Positions 23,203 through 34,503 of a stretch of DNA of 42,650 bases are shown one piece after another. Within the stretch, counting starts at the first letter, position 1; every line of letters starts with the position of its first letter. The stretch comes from Dinochytrium kinnereticum. Lineage: Eukaryota; Chytridiomycota; Chytridiomycetes; Chytridiales; Chytridiaceae. Below the pieces are notes generated by a model, which did not search any database, had not been told where the DNA came from, and worked only from the letters and a program-made list of their open reading frames with translations. The DNA lies in the NCBI GenBank assembly GCA_027604005.1, contig JADGJT010000189.1, positions 1 through 42,650 on the forward strand, written 5' to 3'. The position numbers and the translations under genes were made by a program.

Positions 23203-24176
23203 ATGATTGAGGGCGCAGTTGGTGAGCATTGAATGCATTAGGACATAGATAGTAATTTACGGACTCCAGAGATGGATGAAATCGAGTTCAAAGTGAGCTA
23301 CCAGAAGGCTGTGCACGATATCAAGCTAAGCTCAGATGCGCTCGTCTCTGATATCAAGGAGAGCATTTTCAATGCTCTAAGTATTGCACAGTCCCTGCAA
23401 AAGGTGAGAGAAATCAGGCCTTTTCCAAATCACTCAGCTCGACTGTAGCTTTTATACCGCGGGGCCGTCTTGAAGGATCAAATGACACTTCAGGTTTTTG
23501 AGAATCCTTTGTTGTTTGGTCAGCTTACCGTGAAGTAACAGGAGGCCAAAATCACCAACGGCTCAAAGATAACACTCATCGCCACACAACCAAAGGATAT
23601 TCTTGATATTACCATTGCCAAGTCTCAACCCGTGATTTCTGCTGCCGCCAAGGAGGCGCCGGCAAAACTGTTGGACGCAACCGAGCATAAGAAAATCCTG
23701 GCTTCTGGACCTCCCCCGGATGCTGAAATTGGTCTTCCTCACGTCAAGGTTTTCTTTTTTTTGTTGTTTTTGTTGTATTTTAAAACAACGCTTCTCATAA
23801 GAGCTCTATACCACCCCTGGGCATCGTCGGCCTCCGAAATCATCAAAATGTGAAGACCCGAGTCTCTTTGTTGTTGGACACTCAGGAGCTTCAAATCGCC
23901 ACATCCGAAAGAACAAGAAAATTCCCCTTTTCCAGCGTTCAAGGGATAGTATCAGAGATTATACCAGGTGCTATTTCTTTTATCTCCTCATTTTAGTTGC
24001 ATGCATGTTATTTTCTTCTTCTGACGCCAGATGCAGAGCATGAGAACTATTACGCAGTCGCCCTCCAGCTCGGACCGACGGTCAAGTCAAGATATTGGCT
24101 CTACTGGGTGCCTGCCCAATACAAAACCGCCTTGGAGGATGCCATTCTGGGGCCTTTCCACTCCATGTTCTTTTGA
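23203..24176 (+). CDS. UBFD1-like ubiquitin-domain protein
   Basis: Six exons (23203-23221, 23270-23403, 23449-23493, 23542-23748, 23802-23967, 24031-24176) give 238 aa. The first ~75 residues form a ubiquitin-like fold (IEFKVSYQKAVHDIKLSS, LLYRGAVLKDQMTLQEAKI, NGSKITLIA). A linker follows (EHKKILASGPPPDAEIGLPHVK). The C-terminal domain ends HENYYAVALQLGPTVKSRYWLYWVPAQYKTALEDAILG, which matches UBFD1 closely (AFQLGPTEASYYWVYWVPTQYVDAI in animals). The biochemical role of UBFD1 is poorly known; ubiquitin or NF-kB links are reported in animals. It starts 232 bp after the RPL23 stop. All introns use GT-AG and are 45-63 nt. Confidence 0.9.
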
Positions 24177-24231
24177 AAAACAATAACAATAATAAAATAA
24201 ATAAATTGTTGGTGGTGAATGAGCAACTGAC

Positions 24232-26727
24232 ATGGTGTGGGCAGTCCCCTCCGTTAACCGGCCACGGCGCCGAACACGAGCAGTTATCACCATACTGGCG
24301 CTGGTCCTTCTAATGTACCGCATCGGGATGCGCTCAACGGAGAGTATAGATGGCGTATCGGACGGCCTCTCCAGCCCCGTACCCAGTTTGAAAACAGTAT
24401 TTCGATCTGAGGTGGATTGTGGGAGGGTTGAGAAGACTTGCCTCATACGCAACCTCCATTTGCTGAACAATCAATATCACGTCTACCTGGATCCAAATTT
24501 CAACACCTCTAGCTTGGATGATGTTCTGTTGACGGCAGGCATTGGCTGGGGCACCAACCATTTCAGATTCATCTTGGCAGCCCGTGACAGCACGGCATTA
24601 CAAGAAGAGCTGAGAAACTCCTCACAGATTCCCATATTTCTCCACAAGTCCAAACCACCACAAGTAGCGTTTAATGAGACATTTAAAATCTACAATGAGC
24701 CCACCATCTTCTTCTCGGTTCTCTGGAGTAATTTCTTCCGGACCATGTATGCTGGAGTAGCTGCCTGGATGACCTTGGAGCAGTATAAATTGCTTTTCAG
24801 GGATCACTTTCGATTCATTCTTACGGATACAGACCCGAAACCAATGGCCTTTGTGGCCTTACTTCAGGCTGCTACCCCTTACCCTGTCCAATGGCTTGAT
24901 GCGGTGCCAGATGGGGTCTTTCGTGCGGCAATCTTCAGTTTGTCGAGAGATGTGAACGTAGCAGAGCTTGAGCACGAATCCACAGAGGAAGCAAGATTTG
25001 GCATTCGAAAGGAAGCGTTCCGGTCATTTTCGGTAGAGGTCAAAACACACATTCTCAATCCCATCGCACAAGAGCGTCGGAAGGCACGAAAGGATGCTAT
25101 GCTGACGTGGAAACCATCGGTTCAGAGATGGTGGAGTCGACGGGTTGTGCTGACTTTGATCCTTCGAGACGGCGACACGAGGAGGATTTTGAATGAGGAC
25201 GAATTGACGGCTATGCTTGCCAAACTTCCCGTCACGCTACGAGTGGTGCGGTTCGGTGGAATGTCTCTGAGAGACCAGCTTAGAATCTCTTCTGAGAGCG
25301 ACATTATGGTTTCTATGCATGGGGCAGCGCTTACGCACGTCCTTTTCGCGCCAGCAAGGTCGTATCTCCTTGAGCTATTTCCTTATCGATTTCGAAAGAG
25401 TGTCTTTCGGAACCTTGCGGCTATAAGTGGAGTTAGGCATTTAACTTGGCAGAATCAGAGAGAGTCTTTGACGCGGTTTAAGCTCGGCTATGTTTTAAAA
25501 AACAAGTTGACCAATTCTTCGGAGGAAAGCATTACTAGGCTTCCCATTGACTGGCAGAATATGGACTCAAAGAACTTTTGGAGGAATCAGGATACTATTG
25601 TCAACGTTAAGGAGATAAAGCATATCCTGGAGGCAGCATTGTTTGACCGTTCTCGTGGCGGAGAGACTCGGTTCCTGATGTTTAGCCCGTGGGAGCAGTA
25701 CAATAACCAACTAGTTGGATTCAAATCCGCCTGTGCGCTCGCAGCCATGTTGGACAGAACGCTCGTCCTGCCCCACATCGGTTACCGTTCTCTAGAGTCT
25801 GGCTCGAGGAGAACCTTTGACGTCAATTCCTTTCAGTGGAACAGCTTTGAGAGGTACTTTGACCTAGAAGCCCTCTCCAAACTCCCATGCAAGTACATCA
25901 CCTTCGACAACTTTGTAGGCTTGAACGCTGGAAGAAGTATCGGGAAGCTTCGATACCATCATCTTGGGAACGAAACGACCGAGCAGCAGGTTCTGGACTA
26001 CTACTCAGATGTGGCAAGGCTACCTTTTGAGAAACTCGAGTGGGACATTGGTGTTTACTATCAGCTTAGCAAGGCAGAGCTTTTGAAGCTTCATGGTCGG
26101 GACAAAAGCAGAGTACTAGCTTTGGGAAACATGTTCTGGTATCATGACTTTGGCAAGCATCAAGAATACCCTTTGACAACGTTTACCGACTTCATGACGC
26201 ATTCACAATATAATCGTATCACGCGGAGCCTTCAATTCAGCGAAAAGCTACGAAATGTAACTGACACACTCATGAAAGCTGCTTCCCTGGAAGAAAACCA
26301 CTACGTTGCGATCCATGTCCGACGCGGTGACTATGTGGACAAATGTCGGGAGTATGACGAACAGGTCAAGAACGCCACCAACCACAGCTGCCACCAAACA
26401 ACTGACCAAATCGCTGCACATCTGTCGAGTTTGGTTGGAGATACGGCGTTACGGTCGCTTTACATACTTACCAATGAGCCACAGCCACACAAACGATTTC
26501 GATCACTGGAAGGGTTATGGGGAAGAATCCTGTTCCTCAACGACCTGTTGACACCAGATTTGGTGGAATCCCTCAGGGAGAAACTTGATCCAATTGAAGA
26601 GGCGATGGTGGAGCAGATGGTCGCAGTAAGGGCGGGTATCTTTGTGGGCAACCTCCACAGCTCCTTCTCCAGGCACATAATTGAGAGTAGAATAATCCAG
26701 AATAAACAATGGAATGTGTTCGGATGA
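24232..26727 (+). CDS. Two-domain glycosyltransferase: GT61-like plus protein O-fucosyltransferase-like
   Basis: A single 831-codon exon. The protein begins with a basic stretch and one membrane helix (about residues 17-29, VITILALVLLMYR), so it is a type II Golgi/ER protein. Residues of about 60-440 resemble GT61/DUF563 transferases of the EOGT/POMGNT2 kind, with the signature SDIMVSMHGAALTHVLFAP near residue 355 and the LLELFP that follows. From about residue 480 a second fold begins with FLMFSPWEQYNNQLVGFKSACALAAMLDRTLVLPH. It carries HVRRGDYVD near 693 and FVGNLHSSFSRHI near 802. These are the GDP-fucose-binding and C-terminal motifs of protein O-fucosyltransferases. Several N-glycosylation sequons (NSS, NET, NTS) fit a lumenal protein. 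Having no intron is striking, because every other well-resolved gene here is interrupted. Donor sugars are inferred. Confidence 0.88.
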   Translation: MVWAVPSVNRPRRRTRAVITILALVLLMYRIGMRSTESIDGVSDGLSSPVPSLKTVFRSEVDCGRVEKTCLIRNLHLLNNQYHVYLDPNFNTSSLDDVLLTAGIGWGTNHFRFILAARDSTALQEELRNSSQIPIFLHKSKPPQVAFNETFKIYNEPTIFFSVLWSNFFRTMYAGVAAWMTLEQYKLLFRDHFRFILTDTDPKPMAFVALLQAATPYPVQWLDAVPDGVFRAAIFSLSRDVNVAELEHESTEEARFGIRKEAFRSFSVEVKTHILNPIAQERRKARKDAMLTWKPSVQRWWSRRVVLTLILRDGDTRRILNEDELTAMLAKLPVTLRVVRFGGMSLRDQLRISSESDIMVSMHGAALTHVLFAPARSYLLELFPYRFRKSVFRNLAAISGVRHLTWQNQRESLTRFKLGYVLKNKLTNSSEESITRLPIDWQNMDSKNFWRNQDTIVNVKEIKHILEAALFDRSRGGETRFLMFSPWEQYNNQLVGFKSACALAAMLDRTLVLPHIGYRSLESGSRRTFDVNSFQWNSFERYFDLEALSKLPCKYITFDNFVGLNAGRSIGKLRYHHLGNETTEQQVLDYYSDVARLPFEKLEWDIGVYYQLSKAELLKLHGRDKSRVLALGNMFWYHDFGKHQEYPLTTFTDFMTHSQYNRITRSLQFSEKLRNVTDTLMKAASLEENHYVAIHVRRGDYVDKCREYDEQVKNATNHSCHQTTDQIAAHLSSLVGDTALRSLYILTNEPQPHKRFRSLEGLWGRILFLNDLLTPDLVESLREKLDPIEEAMVEQMVAVRAGIFVGNLHSSFSRHIIESRIIQNKQWNVFG

Positions 26728-26948
26728 TAACCTGCCGCAGGCAATGCTGCTGCCAAGCAGTGAGACGATGCCCAGATGTAGCGGGAGGTGCGCACGGGTA
26801 GCCGCCCAATATCCGTCCCAATGGTCTGATACCGTGACTACTCACAACGTCCAAGTCACACAATTGTATTCGAGAGACGGTTTCGCCAGTTGATCTCGCC
26901 CAACCCAACCCTCCTCAACACGACCTCCCCCGAGCCTCTCTCCCCGCC

Positions 26949-29697
26949 ATGACCTCCCTCGCCGTCCCCCCGAAGAAGCCTAGCAGACCTCACCAGAGCA
27001 CAGCGACCGTGGATCAGGATTCAAAGGCTCATGCAGGGAATGGTGTGGAGGGTGGGTTCCGTCCAACAGTCCCTCCACGCCCATCCATCGCGAAGAGTCA
27101 GTCCATGAGCTCTCTTAGCTCGCACAAGTCACAGGCCTCTCTCTCACCGCCCGCACCTTCTACTCCTCATAACGAGTTAGAGGGCTCCACCGCCACCAAC
27201 CACGCCAAGCGCAGGCCTCCACCGCCAAAGAAGCCGCACGTCGACTCCTCTGAGCCGAAAAGAAGTATCCCAAGCTCTGCAAAGTATTCTGGATCTATGC
27301 AGAGGGCAGGTTCATCGGATGCCATACCATCTCATTCCAATCACTCGTCGACACTTTATGGGAATGCACTGGAAAGCACATTGATACCAACTGCGACGGC
27401 ACAATCTCTCGCCGCGCCGTCTTACGCTTCTTCAAATTCGACCGATAAAGAGCAGGGAGGGAGGTCTGGGATGAAGGGGATTTTTAATAACTTCATGAAC
27501 TCGGTCCAAGGTATACATTTATTTGTAAAGTTCAAATACACTGATTCCTACCTAGTTGCGACTAAAGGAATGTTTTCGAATGAGACCAAAATGGAGATTT
27601 CTTCACCTTACAACCCGGTTCATCTGACACATGTTGGTTACAACCAGGATACTGGAGAGTTTACCGTATGTTACCAAGTGTTTTTGCTGGCGTAATGGGC
27701 TTTTAACTTACACGCCTTGATCATGATAGGGGCTGCCAAAAGAATGGGAAGTTCTCCTCACTGAAGCCGGTATCTCAAAGCAAGAGCAACAGGCTCACCC
27801 TCAAGCCGTGATTGATATTATGGGTTTCTACTCTGAAAGTAACAGCGGCAAGATGAGCGACACCGTTTGGGAGAAATTCGGGTCCGCCCGTCCCAAAGAC
27901 GGGGCCGGACCCTCACCGCTTGCGAACCATCAAAGCCCATCCGTTTCCCCGAAATCTAGCCCGGATTCCAGCCCACGGCCTGGGCTGAGGCCGAAGCCCG
28001 ACCTTCTCCCACCTGGAGAGATCAAGAAGAGACCGCCCGTCCCAGCACGCCCTGCACATACCCTTAGCATTTACTCGACAGATATTCGTCAAGACAAACC
28101 AACAACAACACCCCCAGCAAAACCTGCACGTATGTGTCTTACCATAATTCACTTTCGTGAGCCTAACTGCTCGTGTTTCTACTAGGTGGAGGGAACAACA
28201 GCACAGAGAGTCTACACGTCTCTCAAGAAAAGCCATCCTCATCCTCAGCCCCACCTCCCCTGCCCACATCGCCAAAACCTCCTTTGAAGAAGCCAGCACC
28301 TCCCAAACCCGCTACAGATGGATCTGGAAACCGAGTTAGCGTCGCACCGGCACCAGCAACTGGCGATTCAGAGCCCGTAAAGAACCCTCAGGCCCGACCC
28401 GCCAAAAGCAAGCCAGTGTCTACAGACGATGTGATTGAGCGTCTGAAGGCTATCTGCAACCCTGCGGATCCGACAAAGCTCTATAGAAATCTGGTCAAGA
28501 TTGGGCAGGGGTGGGCCTTTTTTTTGTTGTTGTTGTTGTTGTTGTTGGTTTATTCTGCTAGTTGTTTTTTGTTTTTTTTTGTTTTTTTTTGTTTTTTTTT
28601 TCACTGGCTAATCCGTATGTATAGGGCATCTGGTGGTGTTTTTACGGCACATCAAGTCGGAAGTGGGAGCTCCGTCGCGATTAAGCAGATGAATTTAGAG
28701 CAGCAGCCAAAGAAGGATCTCATTATCAATGAAATTCTCGTGATGAAGGACTCAAAGCACAAGAATATTGTAAACTACATCGATAGCTTTTTGTGGAAGG
28801 GAGATCTATGGGTGAGCTGTTTTGTAAAAGTAAATATATGTTCTTACTTTTGATATAGGTTGTGATGGAGTACATGGAGGGAGGATCCCTAACCACTGTG
28901 GTGACTTGCAATTACATGACGGAAGGGCAGATTGCAGCTGTTTGCAAAGAGGTATCCTGATCTTAAGAAACTATTTATCTTATATAGGATGAAAGTCTCT
29001 GGAAGGTCTTATGCATCTGCACTCTAAAGGCGTTATCCACCGAGATATCAAGAGTGACAACCTATTGTTGGGAATCAACGGCGAGATTAAACTCAGTGAG
29101 TCCGCTTCGACGTCAAATCCATACCACATGTTTTTTTTTCTTGTTTCCACTTTCTAACCTGCAGCAAAATGAAGCCGATTTTGGTTTTTGCGCCCAGCTT
29201 AACGAAGATGGGGCCAAGCGAACAACTATGGTCGGAACTCCTTACTGGATGGCTCCTGAGGTTGTAACCCGTAAAGAGTATGGCGCAAAGGTCGACATCT
29301 GGTCACTTGGCATTATGGCCATCGAAATGATTGAGGGTGAACCACCCTATCTTAACGAAAACCCTCTCCGTGCTCTCTACTTGATTGCTACAAACGGGAC
29401 CCCCAAGCTTCAAAACCCCGAAACACTCACACCAGTATTCCGCGACTTTTTAAAAGTATCACTGGAGGTAGACGCGGAGAAAAGGCCATCGAGTAAGGAG
29501 CTACTCAAGGTTTGTGACCTTCCTAAGACATTTTCCTTCTTTTCTGACTTCCCCTGCCTTTTCATTATTTGTTTTTCGTATTGTACTAATCTGACGGTTC
29601 TCCTCTCTCACAGCACCCTTTCCTGCAAAAAGCAGAACCTCTAAAGAATCTGATTCCTTTGATCAAAGCTGCTAGAGAACAGTCGAAGAAGCAATAA
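26949..29697 (+). CDS. p21-activated protein kinase (PAK/CLA4/STE20 family)
   Basis: Nine exons (26949-27510, 27556-27665, 27730-28129, 28186-28510, 28625-28811, 28859-28951, 28996-29095, 29175-29509, 29614-29697) encode 731 aa. The N-terminus has proline-rich SH3-type sites ([18 protein letters not shown]). A CRIB box follows: [29 protein letters not shown] near residue 210, which binds Cdc42/Rac-GTP. After a long Pro/Ser linker comes a full Ste20-type kinase: GQGASGGVF glycine loop, VAIKQM lysine, [10 protein letters not shown] catalytic loop, [21 protein letters not shown] activation segment, and [12 protein letters not shown]. It ends about 24 residues after HPFL, which is typical. No PH domain is visible, so it is closer to STE20/PAK1 than to Cla4. 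Role: polarity and actin control downstream of Cdc42. Confidence 0.95.
28511..28624 (+). repeat. Low-complexity intron of the PAK gene
   Basis: This 114-nt intron contains a (TTG)n run at about 28525-28547 and then four T8-9 tracts separated by single G residues (28565-28600). It is about twice the usual intron length for the gene, probably through slippage expansion. Confidence 0.8.
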
Positions 29698-30925
29698 GTG
29701 ATCGTCTTTTGTTTTTATACTTGTTTTCTTCATCCCCACAACCTCGAGTTTTTTTGTTTTATTGTTTGGCATCCACTGTTTTGCTCCTTGTCTGGGCGGG
29801 GCGTGTGCGCTCCATTACAGCTTACTTTGGTTGTTGTTGCTTTTTTTTTTTTCAGATATTTTTGTGGTTTACTGGGCATACCTGGAATAAACGCTGCCAT
29901 TGATGTTGGTGGTTGCAGCCATTTTTGATAGACAGGAGCACTTTGTCGATTTTCTGGTGTTCATTTGCCGCAAGGACAGGAGATGGCATACCCTCTTAGT
30001 TTGCCTCCCAACAATACTAGCATTGCAGAAAGAGTTTTTTTTTTTTTGCGCACTTGAAGTCTGATCCAGATCTATTGGACACGACAGAGTCGCCAATCAT
30101 CAAAGCCTTTTAGTCTCCATGAAGATGCCTGGCGTATGTATTGATGCACGGTTTTGTTGTGCTTTTATTGTCAAAAGTGGTGGGTGAGATCTTTTAACGC
30201 GACAGCGACAGAGATAGCCTCCAAACTGAGGAGCATGGTGCATCTGATGTACAAAATGCGTTCACGCGTGTCTGCTAAGGAGGGATGCAAAGGACGCTCA
30301 GTCATCAAACCTTCTTTGGCCCACCAAACCTCCGTGTGCTATTTCTAAAGGGCAGTAAAAGACGAGGATAATTCTTCTATCGATTTAGAATGGGTAATTC
30401 TCAACATTAAAGCCGTTGCTGGTTAATGACTCGTTACTAATTATTTAGTCTAAATTGGGGCAGCCAAACCCCCACCTGGGTATGACACCAATTAAGTGTC
30501 ACCAACAGGATAGCCTTTTTAGGAGTTAATGCGCAATATCATCGCTGATTGTCAAGCTGTGACGATTACGAGCTTTGCAACTGGCAAGCTTTTGTTTTTC
30601 AAGATGATTAGAGCCATGACAGCCCACCCGCCACTCATTACAGCCGAAAGTCAAGTCAGAGCAGAAGCAGCAAGCGCCAAGCTATCAGTTCCTTGCAAGC
30701 CTCGTACTAATCTAGAGGTCAGCAGCGGTGGGATGCACCATAATATTATTGCTGTCGGCCGAAATATCTGCTTCAGCTGATATCCAAACCCAAACACATT
30801 GTGTTGGGTGAAAAGTACATTGCTTGAAGAGTAGAAAAAGATAGTGCAAGGACGGGTGGCGTCATCCTTTCTTGAAAAAGAAAAAAGGTTTAGCCGTTCC
30901 CATCAACATCAAAAAGGAGGCCTTC
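29698..30925. other. Long intergenic region between PAK and module 1
   Basis: About 1.2 kb. The first 350 bp are T-rich and probably include the PAK 3' UTR. A T11 run lies near 30038. An 83-codon open frame at 30529-30780 has no recognisable similarity or intron context and is not called as a gene. I see no tRNA, no repeat and no mobile element. Confidence 0.6.
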
Positions 30926-31823
30926 TCATCCTAACGGTGCAGGCGGGTTAAACACGATCGACTGTCTCTCATTCCTTCCAAAATACGCAAACACCGCACC
31001 AAAAACCAAAGTGGCAGGCCCAAAGATCACGGCAAGGAAGATGGGGTTGAGGCCACTGGGGCTTTTAGATCTGGTAGTGGAGTCCTTATCAGTTTGAGGT
31101 GTGGTGAACCCCGTGGCTTGATTACGAGAGGTTTTGGTAGCTGTGAGTTGATTACTCAGAGTGGTAGATTTATCGACGGGTATCTGCTTCTCAAGCACAA
31201 GGACCTTGACGGGCTCACCAGAAACAGGGGGGAAGCTGCTGAAGGTGCTGGTGCATGACGAGCTGCTGATGATGCAATCATACGCTCTCGTTGGGCAGGT
31301 GAAAAACGAAGATCCAGATCCTGTGCAAAGGTGAAAGTGTGTAATTTAAGCGTTTGAAAGGAAAGCTGGGGGGCAATTGGCATCGTTCCCAGGCCGTGTA
31401 TGATAACCTAATGTTACCATGCGTCCTTAGAGTCTAACAAAGAAACAACCGGAGAGCACGAGGCGAAGGAAGCCAAACTCACCGCAACACTGGAACTTGA
31501 ACGGAATACATCCACCCCCACATTCCTGCTCCGACCATTCGCATACAATCGAACAAGTCCCATCAGCCCGGCATTCTCCCTTTGAGCAGTAGGTGTTGCT
31601 CGCAGCTAATCATAAAGCGAGATCAGTAAGGCTTAAATTCAACCAATGAATAGGATGACTTGGATACATATTTACCACAGCAGGTGTTCAATGGGCTCGG
31701 CATTGTGCCTGAACCGCACTTTACATTGACCTGCGCAGAGGCATGTTGGGGCAGAGCAGCGATCAGCAGTGTGAAGACGATGTAGAGGGCGGGAGTGATG
31801 GTGCGAGCGGGGTTGACGAGCAT
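30926..31823 (-). CDS. Module 1 gene A: secreted-type cysteine-rich single-pass membrane protein
   Basis: Three exons (31823-31676, 31605-31483, 31320-30926) give 221 aa. A signal peptide (IVFTLLIAALPQHASAQ) is followed by a cysteine-rich ectodomain in three blocks: KCGSGTMPSPLNTCC; NTYCSKGECRADGTCSIVCEW with ECGGGCIPFKFQCCG; and FTCPTRAYDCIISSSSC. A Ser/Thr linker leads to one membrane helix (PIFLAVIFGPATLVFGAVFAYF) and a short basic tail, RNERQSIVFNPPAPLG. Both introns are phase 1 and fall directly after a CysCys pair. The long linker (about 55 residues between block 3 and the helix) makes it the largest of the four A proteins. Family unrecognised; cell-surface location is inferred from topology. 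Confidence 0.82.
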
Positions 31824-32074
31824 GATGGTGATTCTGCTGGAGTTATTTTGGAGTGTGTAAGGCCATTATTGATTCATTGCTACCAATTAAGGAAACTCAG
31901 GTTGAACCGCTGCCTGGGCATCAAAGCAGTTGTACAGGGGCCAGTGTGAGTGGGACGAAACGAATGCATTGCCAAACATGCCAATGGCCTCTCATGATCA
32001 GCTAATAAATAACCAGTAAATACCCGTGCAGTCGCCGATTGTTGCAGAAGATCATCCCAGCTCATTCATCGGCC
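31824..32074. promoter_or_regulatory. Divergent promoter of module 1
   Basis: 251 bp between the A1 and B1 start codons, the shortest of the four module promoters. I see no obvious TATA box and no copy of the ACTACC-type element found in modules 2 and 3. Confidence 0.45.
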
Positions 32075-32928
32075 ATGGCATCTTGCAAAGTCTGGAAGTC
32101 AAGGCTAAGGTCCAACTTTGACGAGCATGGGTCTCTCGCTATCACCGATAAATACCCAAGCAGCCTCCGAGGAACGATAGTATGTACATGCTCTTGCTGT
32201 GTTGTCATGGCAGGATTCTCATTCTCTTTCGATCAATACCACCCCGTTTTGCAGATGACCAAGGACGCTCTCGATAAGCGCATCGATTTCATCAACGAGA
32301 CTGCTGGAAAGTCCATGCCCCCAACCTACATTCATTCTGTCCCATTGGTGCTCTGGTTCGTTGGAATTCTCAGCATCTTCGTACCCCACTTTTCCTCATC
32401 TAATGGTTGCAGTGGCTTTGATTTTGATTGCAAATCAGTAGCGTAAGGATCTTTGACGCTGTTTGACCGTTCCAACTGACTTTTCTTGGCTTAAAGTTCC
32501 AGCCGATTCTTCATTTCTGTTGGTATCATGTTTGGATGCGTGCTTGGCTTTGCTATCGTCGCAGCCATGATGCAATGCGGCTTGCCATCAGCTGTGGACA
32601 ATCTTAACATTGCGCTCACTCACCTCAACCTCATCGATAATGCTTTTGGCTTCGAGTGGAATTACGATGTAACAATTACCACCACTACCACCACTACCAC
32701 GCGGAATGGACATACCACCAGTAGTACTTCGAAGAATTACACCTATGTGAGTTGATGACTTCCTTTTTGACGGGATTCACTTTGTTGTCATCGTCTAATG
32801 CGTCTTTCAAATAACAGTACGTGACATTGTATTTGACCCCGAACCATATGACCTCTGGATTATCTGCATCAGCACCAAAGAGCCAATATCCCTTGCAGTA
32901 CCCTCCACGCACACATCAGCAAGTTTGA
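32075..32928 (+). CDS. Module 1 gene B: two-pass membrane protein
   Basis: Four exons (32075-32179, 32255-32442, 32497-32746, 32818-32928) encode 217 aa. The first ~35 residues are polar and basic (MASCKVWKSRLRSNFDE...). Exon 2 starts with MTKDALDKRIDFINETAGKS, the best-kept segment of the family, then helix 1 (SVPLVLWFVGILSIFVPHF). A loop follows with two cysteines (CSGFDFDCKS), then helix 2 (ISVGIMFGCVLGFAIVAAMMQCG) and an amphipathic stretch (NIALTHLNLIDNAFGFEWNYDV). A run of eight threonines from an ACC/ACT repeat comes next. The last exon begins YVTLYLTP and ends in a Pro/Gln-rich tail. Intron 1 has no stop in frame, so retention would still be translatable. Family unrecognised. Confidence 0.82.
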
Positions 32929-33346
32929 AGGATGATGCAATTCGTGGGGTGTCGGTAGTGCGTGCTCTCATTGCTAGTGGAATCTGGCCCTCTTTAGAAT
33001 CGAGCTCAAGCCGTGCTTATGATGACCCATTGGTGCTCGATGGCAGTTAGCTTATACCACAGAGTTATGGTTTAACTTGATTGGTGTCTTCCGGTTTTAG
33101 GACACAGTCACTAGCTGGCGTGTTAATCATTGTTGATGATGAAAATGCTAACTTCAATTCATAATAAGTAAATAATAGTAAAGACATTTAATTATATTTG
33201 ATGAAGGTATTATGCTTTGATTGTGGGCTGGATTATTATTTGTAAGGCAAGGCGAATAAGAGAAGGAAGAAGATGTGAGAGATGGAACATATTCCATCTG
33301 TAATAGAATCGGGATAAAAGCAAGGAGGATGCCAACACCCGCCTCA
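32929..33346. other. Intergenic region between modules 1 and 2
   Basis: 418 bp between the converging stops of B1 (+) and A2 (-). It is AT-rich around 33150-33240 and should contain both 3' ends. No gene or repeat is seen. Confidence 0.6.
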
Positions 33347-34127
33347 TCATAACGACGCCGGGGGTTGAAACACAATCGACCTCCTCTCCTTCCTGCTCAT
33401 ATAGTTTAACACCCCCGCAGCAATAAAAGCAGCAGGTCCGAATACCGCAGCGAGAAAGATGGGGTTAAAGCCATTGGGGTCTTTTGTTTCGGTCGAATCA
33501 CCACGGGAAGGCCCATTGGAGGGGAGGGATGTGACAGGAATTTGCTTGGTTCCCTCAATGGACGTGATGGGAACACCAGGAACACTGCTGAAGAGATCCT
33601 TGCACGTGGAGTTGCTGGCAACGCACTCGTAGGGCCCGAAAGGGCATGAGAAGGCACCAGAAGCTGAGGAGTTGAATGAAAGGAACGCAAGGTCAGTTCA
33701 TGGTGGCAACCGAGAGTTCAAAGACGCATCGCCCAGCCAGCTCACAAGTACTTCAAGGGAGTACGACGTGATGGTAAAGCAGCTTCAACTCACCACAGCA
33801 TATTGCACCCATGGTTATGCATCCTGACCCACACTGAGTCTCTCCAAACCCACATGCAGGAGAGCAAGTCCCATCGGCCTGGCACTTTCCCTTTTCGCAA
33901 TACGTGTCGCTTGCTGGGGCTGATTGTATGATGATAAACAAGGTAAATGGTTGATGAAGATCCCAGACTCGAGGAAAGCTGAAAGATGGCTCACCACAGC
34001 AAGTGTTTGAGGGGCCCGAGGGCATGATGCCTGATCCACACTTGAACTGCGCCGAAGCATGGCGAGGGAGAGCAGCAAGGAGGATGAAGAAGATGGTGGA
34101 TATGACGGCCGTTGAGTTGATCAGCAT
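33347..34127 (-). CDS. Module 2 gene A: secreted-type cysteine-rich single-pass membrane protein
   Basis: Three exons (34127-33995, 33919-33794, 33663-33347) give 191 aa. The signal peptide FFILLAALPRHASAQ is followed by block 1, KCGSGIMPSGPSNTCC. Block 2 is DTYCEKGKCQADGTCSPACGF with QCGSGCITMGAICCG, and block 3 is FSCPFGPYECVASNSTC. The membrane helix (PIFLAAVFGPAAFIAAGVLNYM) precedes the cytosolic tail SRKERRSIVFQPPASL. The helix and tail are close to those of A1 (RQSIVFNPPAPLG), while the linker is shorter. Both introns are phase 1 after a CysCys pair, as in the other copies. NST in block 3 is a potential N-glycosylation site. Confidence 0.82.
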
Positions 34128-34503
34128 GACAGGCTGTTGCTGGCTGTGGGAGGTGAGGAATGGGTTGAAAGTTGACACTTGAGATGCGCAGCAGCTGCCA
34201 GAACGCTGAGGTTTTGTGCATCAGGGTCACCAACCAATCCACACTTGTTGTGGCTGTTCCACTTGGCTCACAGTACCACCGTGACTGTCGCACTGTCGGT
34301 GGATGCAATGCACACAGAACATGCCAACAGACAGTTGAGACACTCACTTGTCAAAAATTGCTTATTAGCAAAAGGAAAGAAAAGAAAAGGTTGTTGACCT
34401 TGCAATCCACTCACTGCAGGGACGGTGGTTGAACTCACCCTGATTATCACCAGCAAGCTTATAACAGCCTGCTTCAGCGCATCGCTCCTCGGGCATCCGC
34501 ATC
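34128..34503. promoter_or_regulatory. Divergent promoter of module 2, with shared element
   Basis: 376 bp between A2 and B2 starts. At about 34264-34280 it carries GGCTCACAGTACCACCG, which closely matches GGCTGAGAGTACCACCG in the module 3 promoter (about 36855-36871). Keeping a 17-bp block between otherwise diverged promoters suggests a binding site. Part of the region is also A-rich (AAAGGAAAGAAAAGAAAAGG near 34370-34390). Confidence 0.5.

Noticed and set aside
30529..30780. 83-codon open frame downstream of PAK as a gene
   Set aside because: No family similarity, no introns, and no neighbour context; chance length in a 1.2-kb gap.
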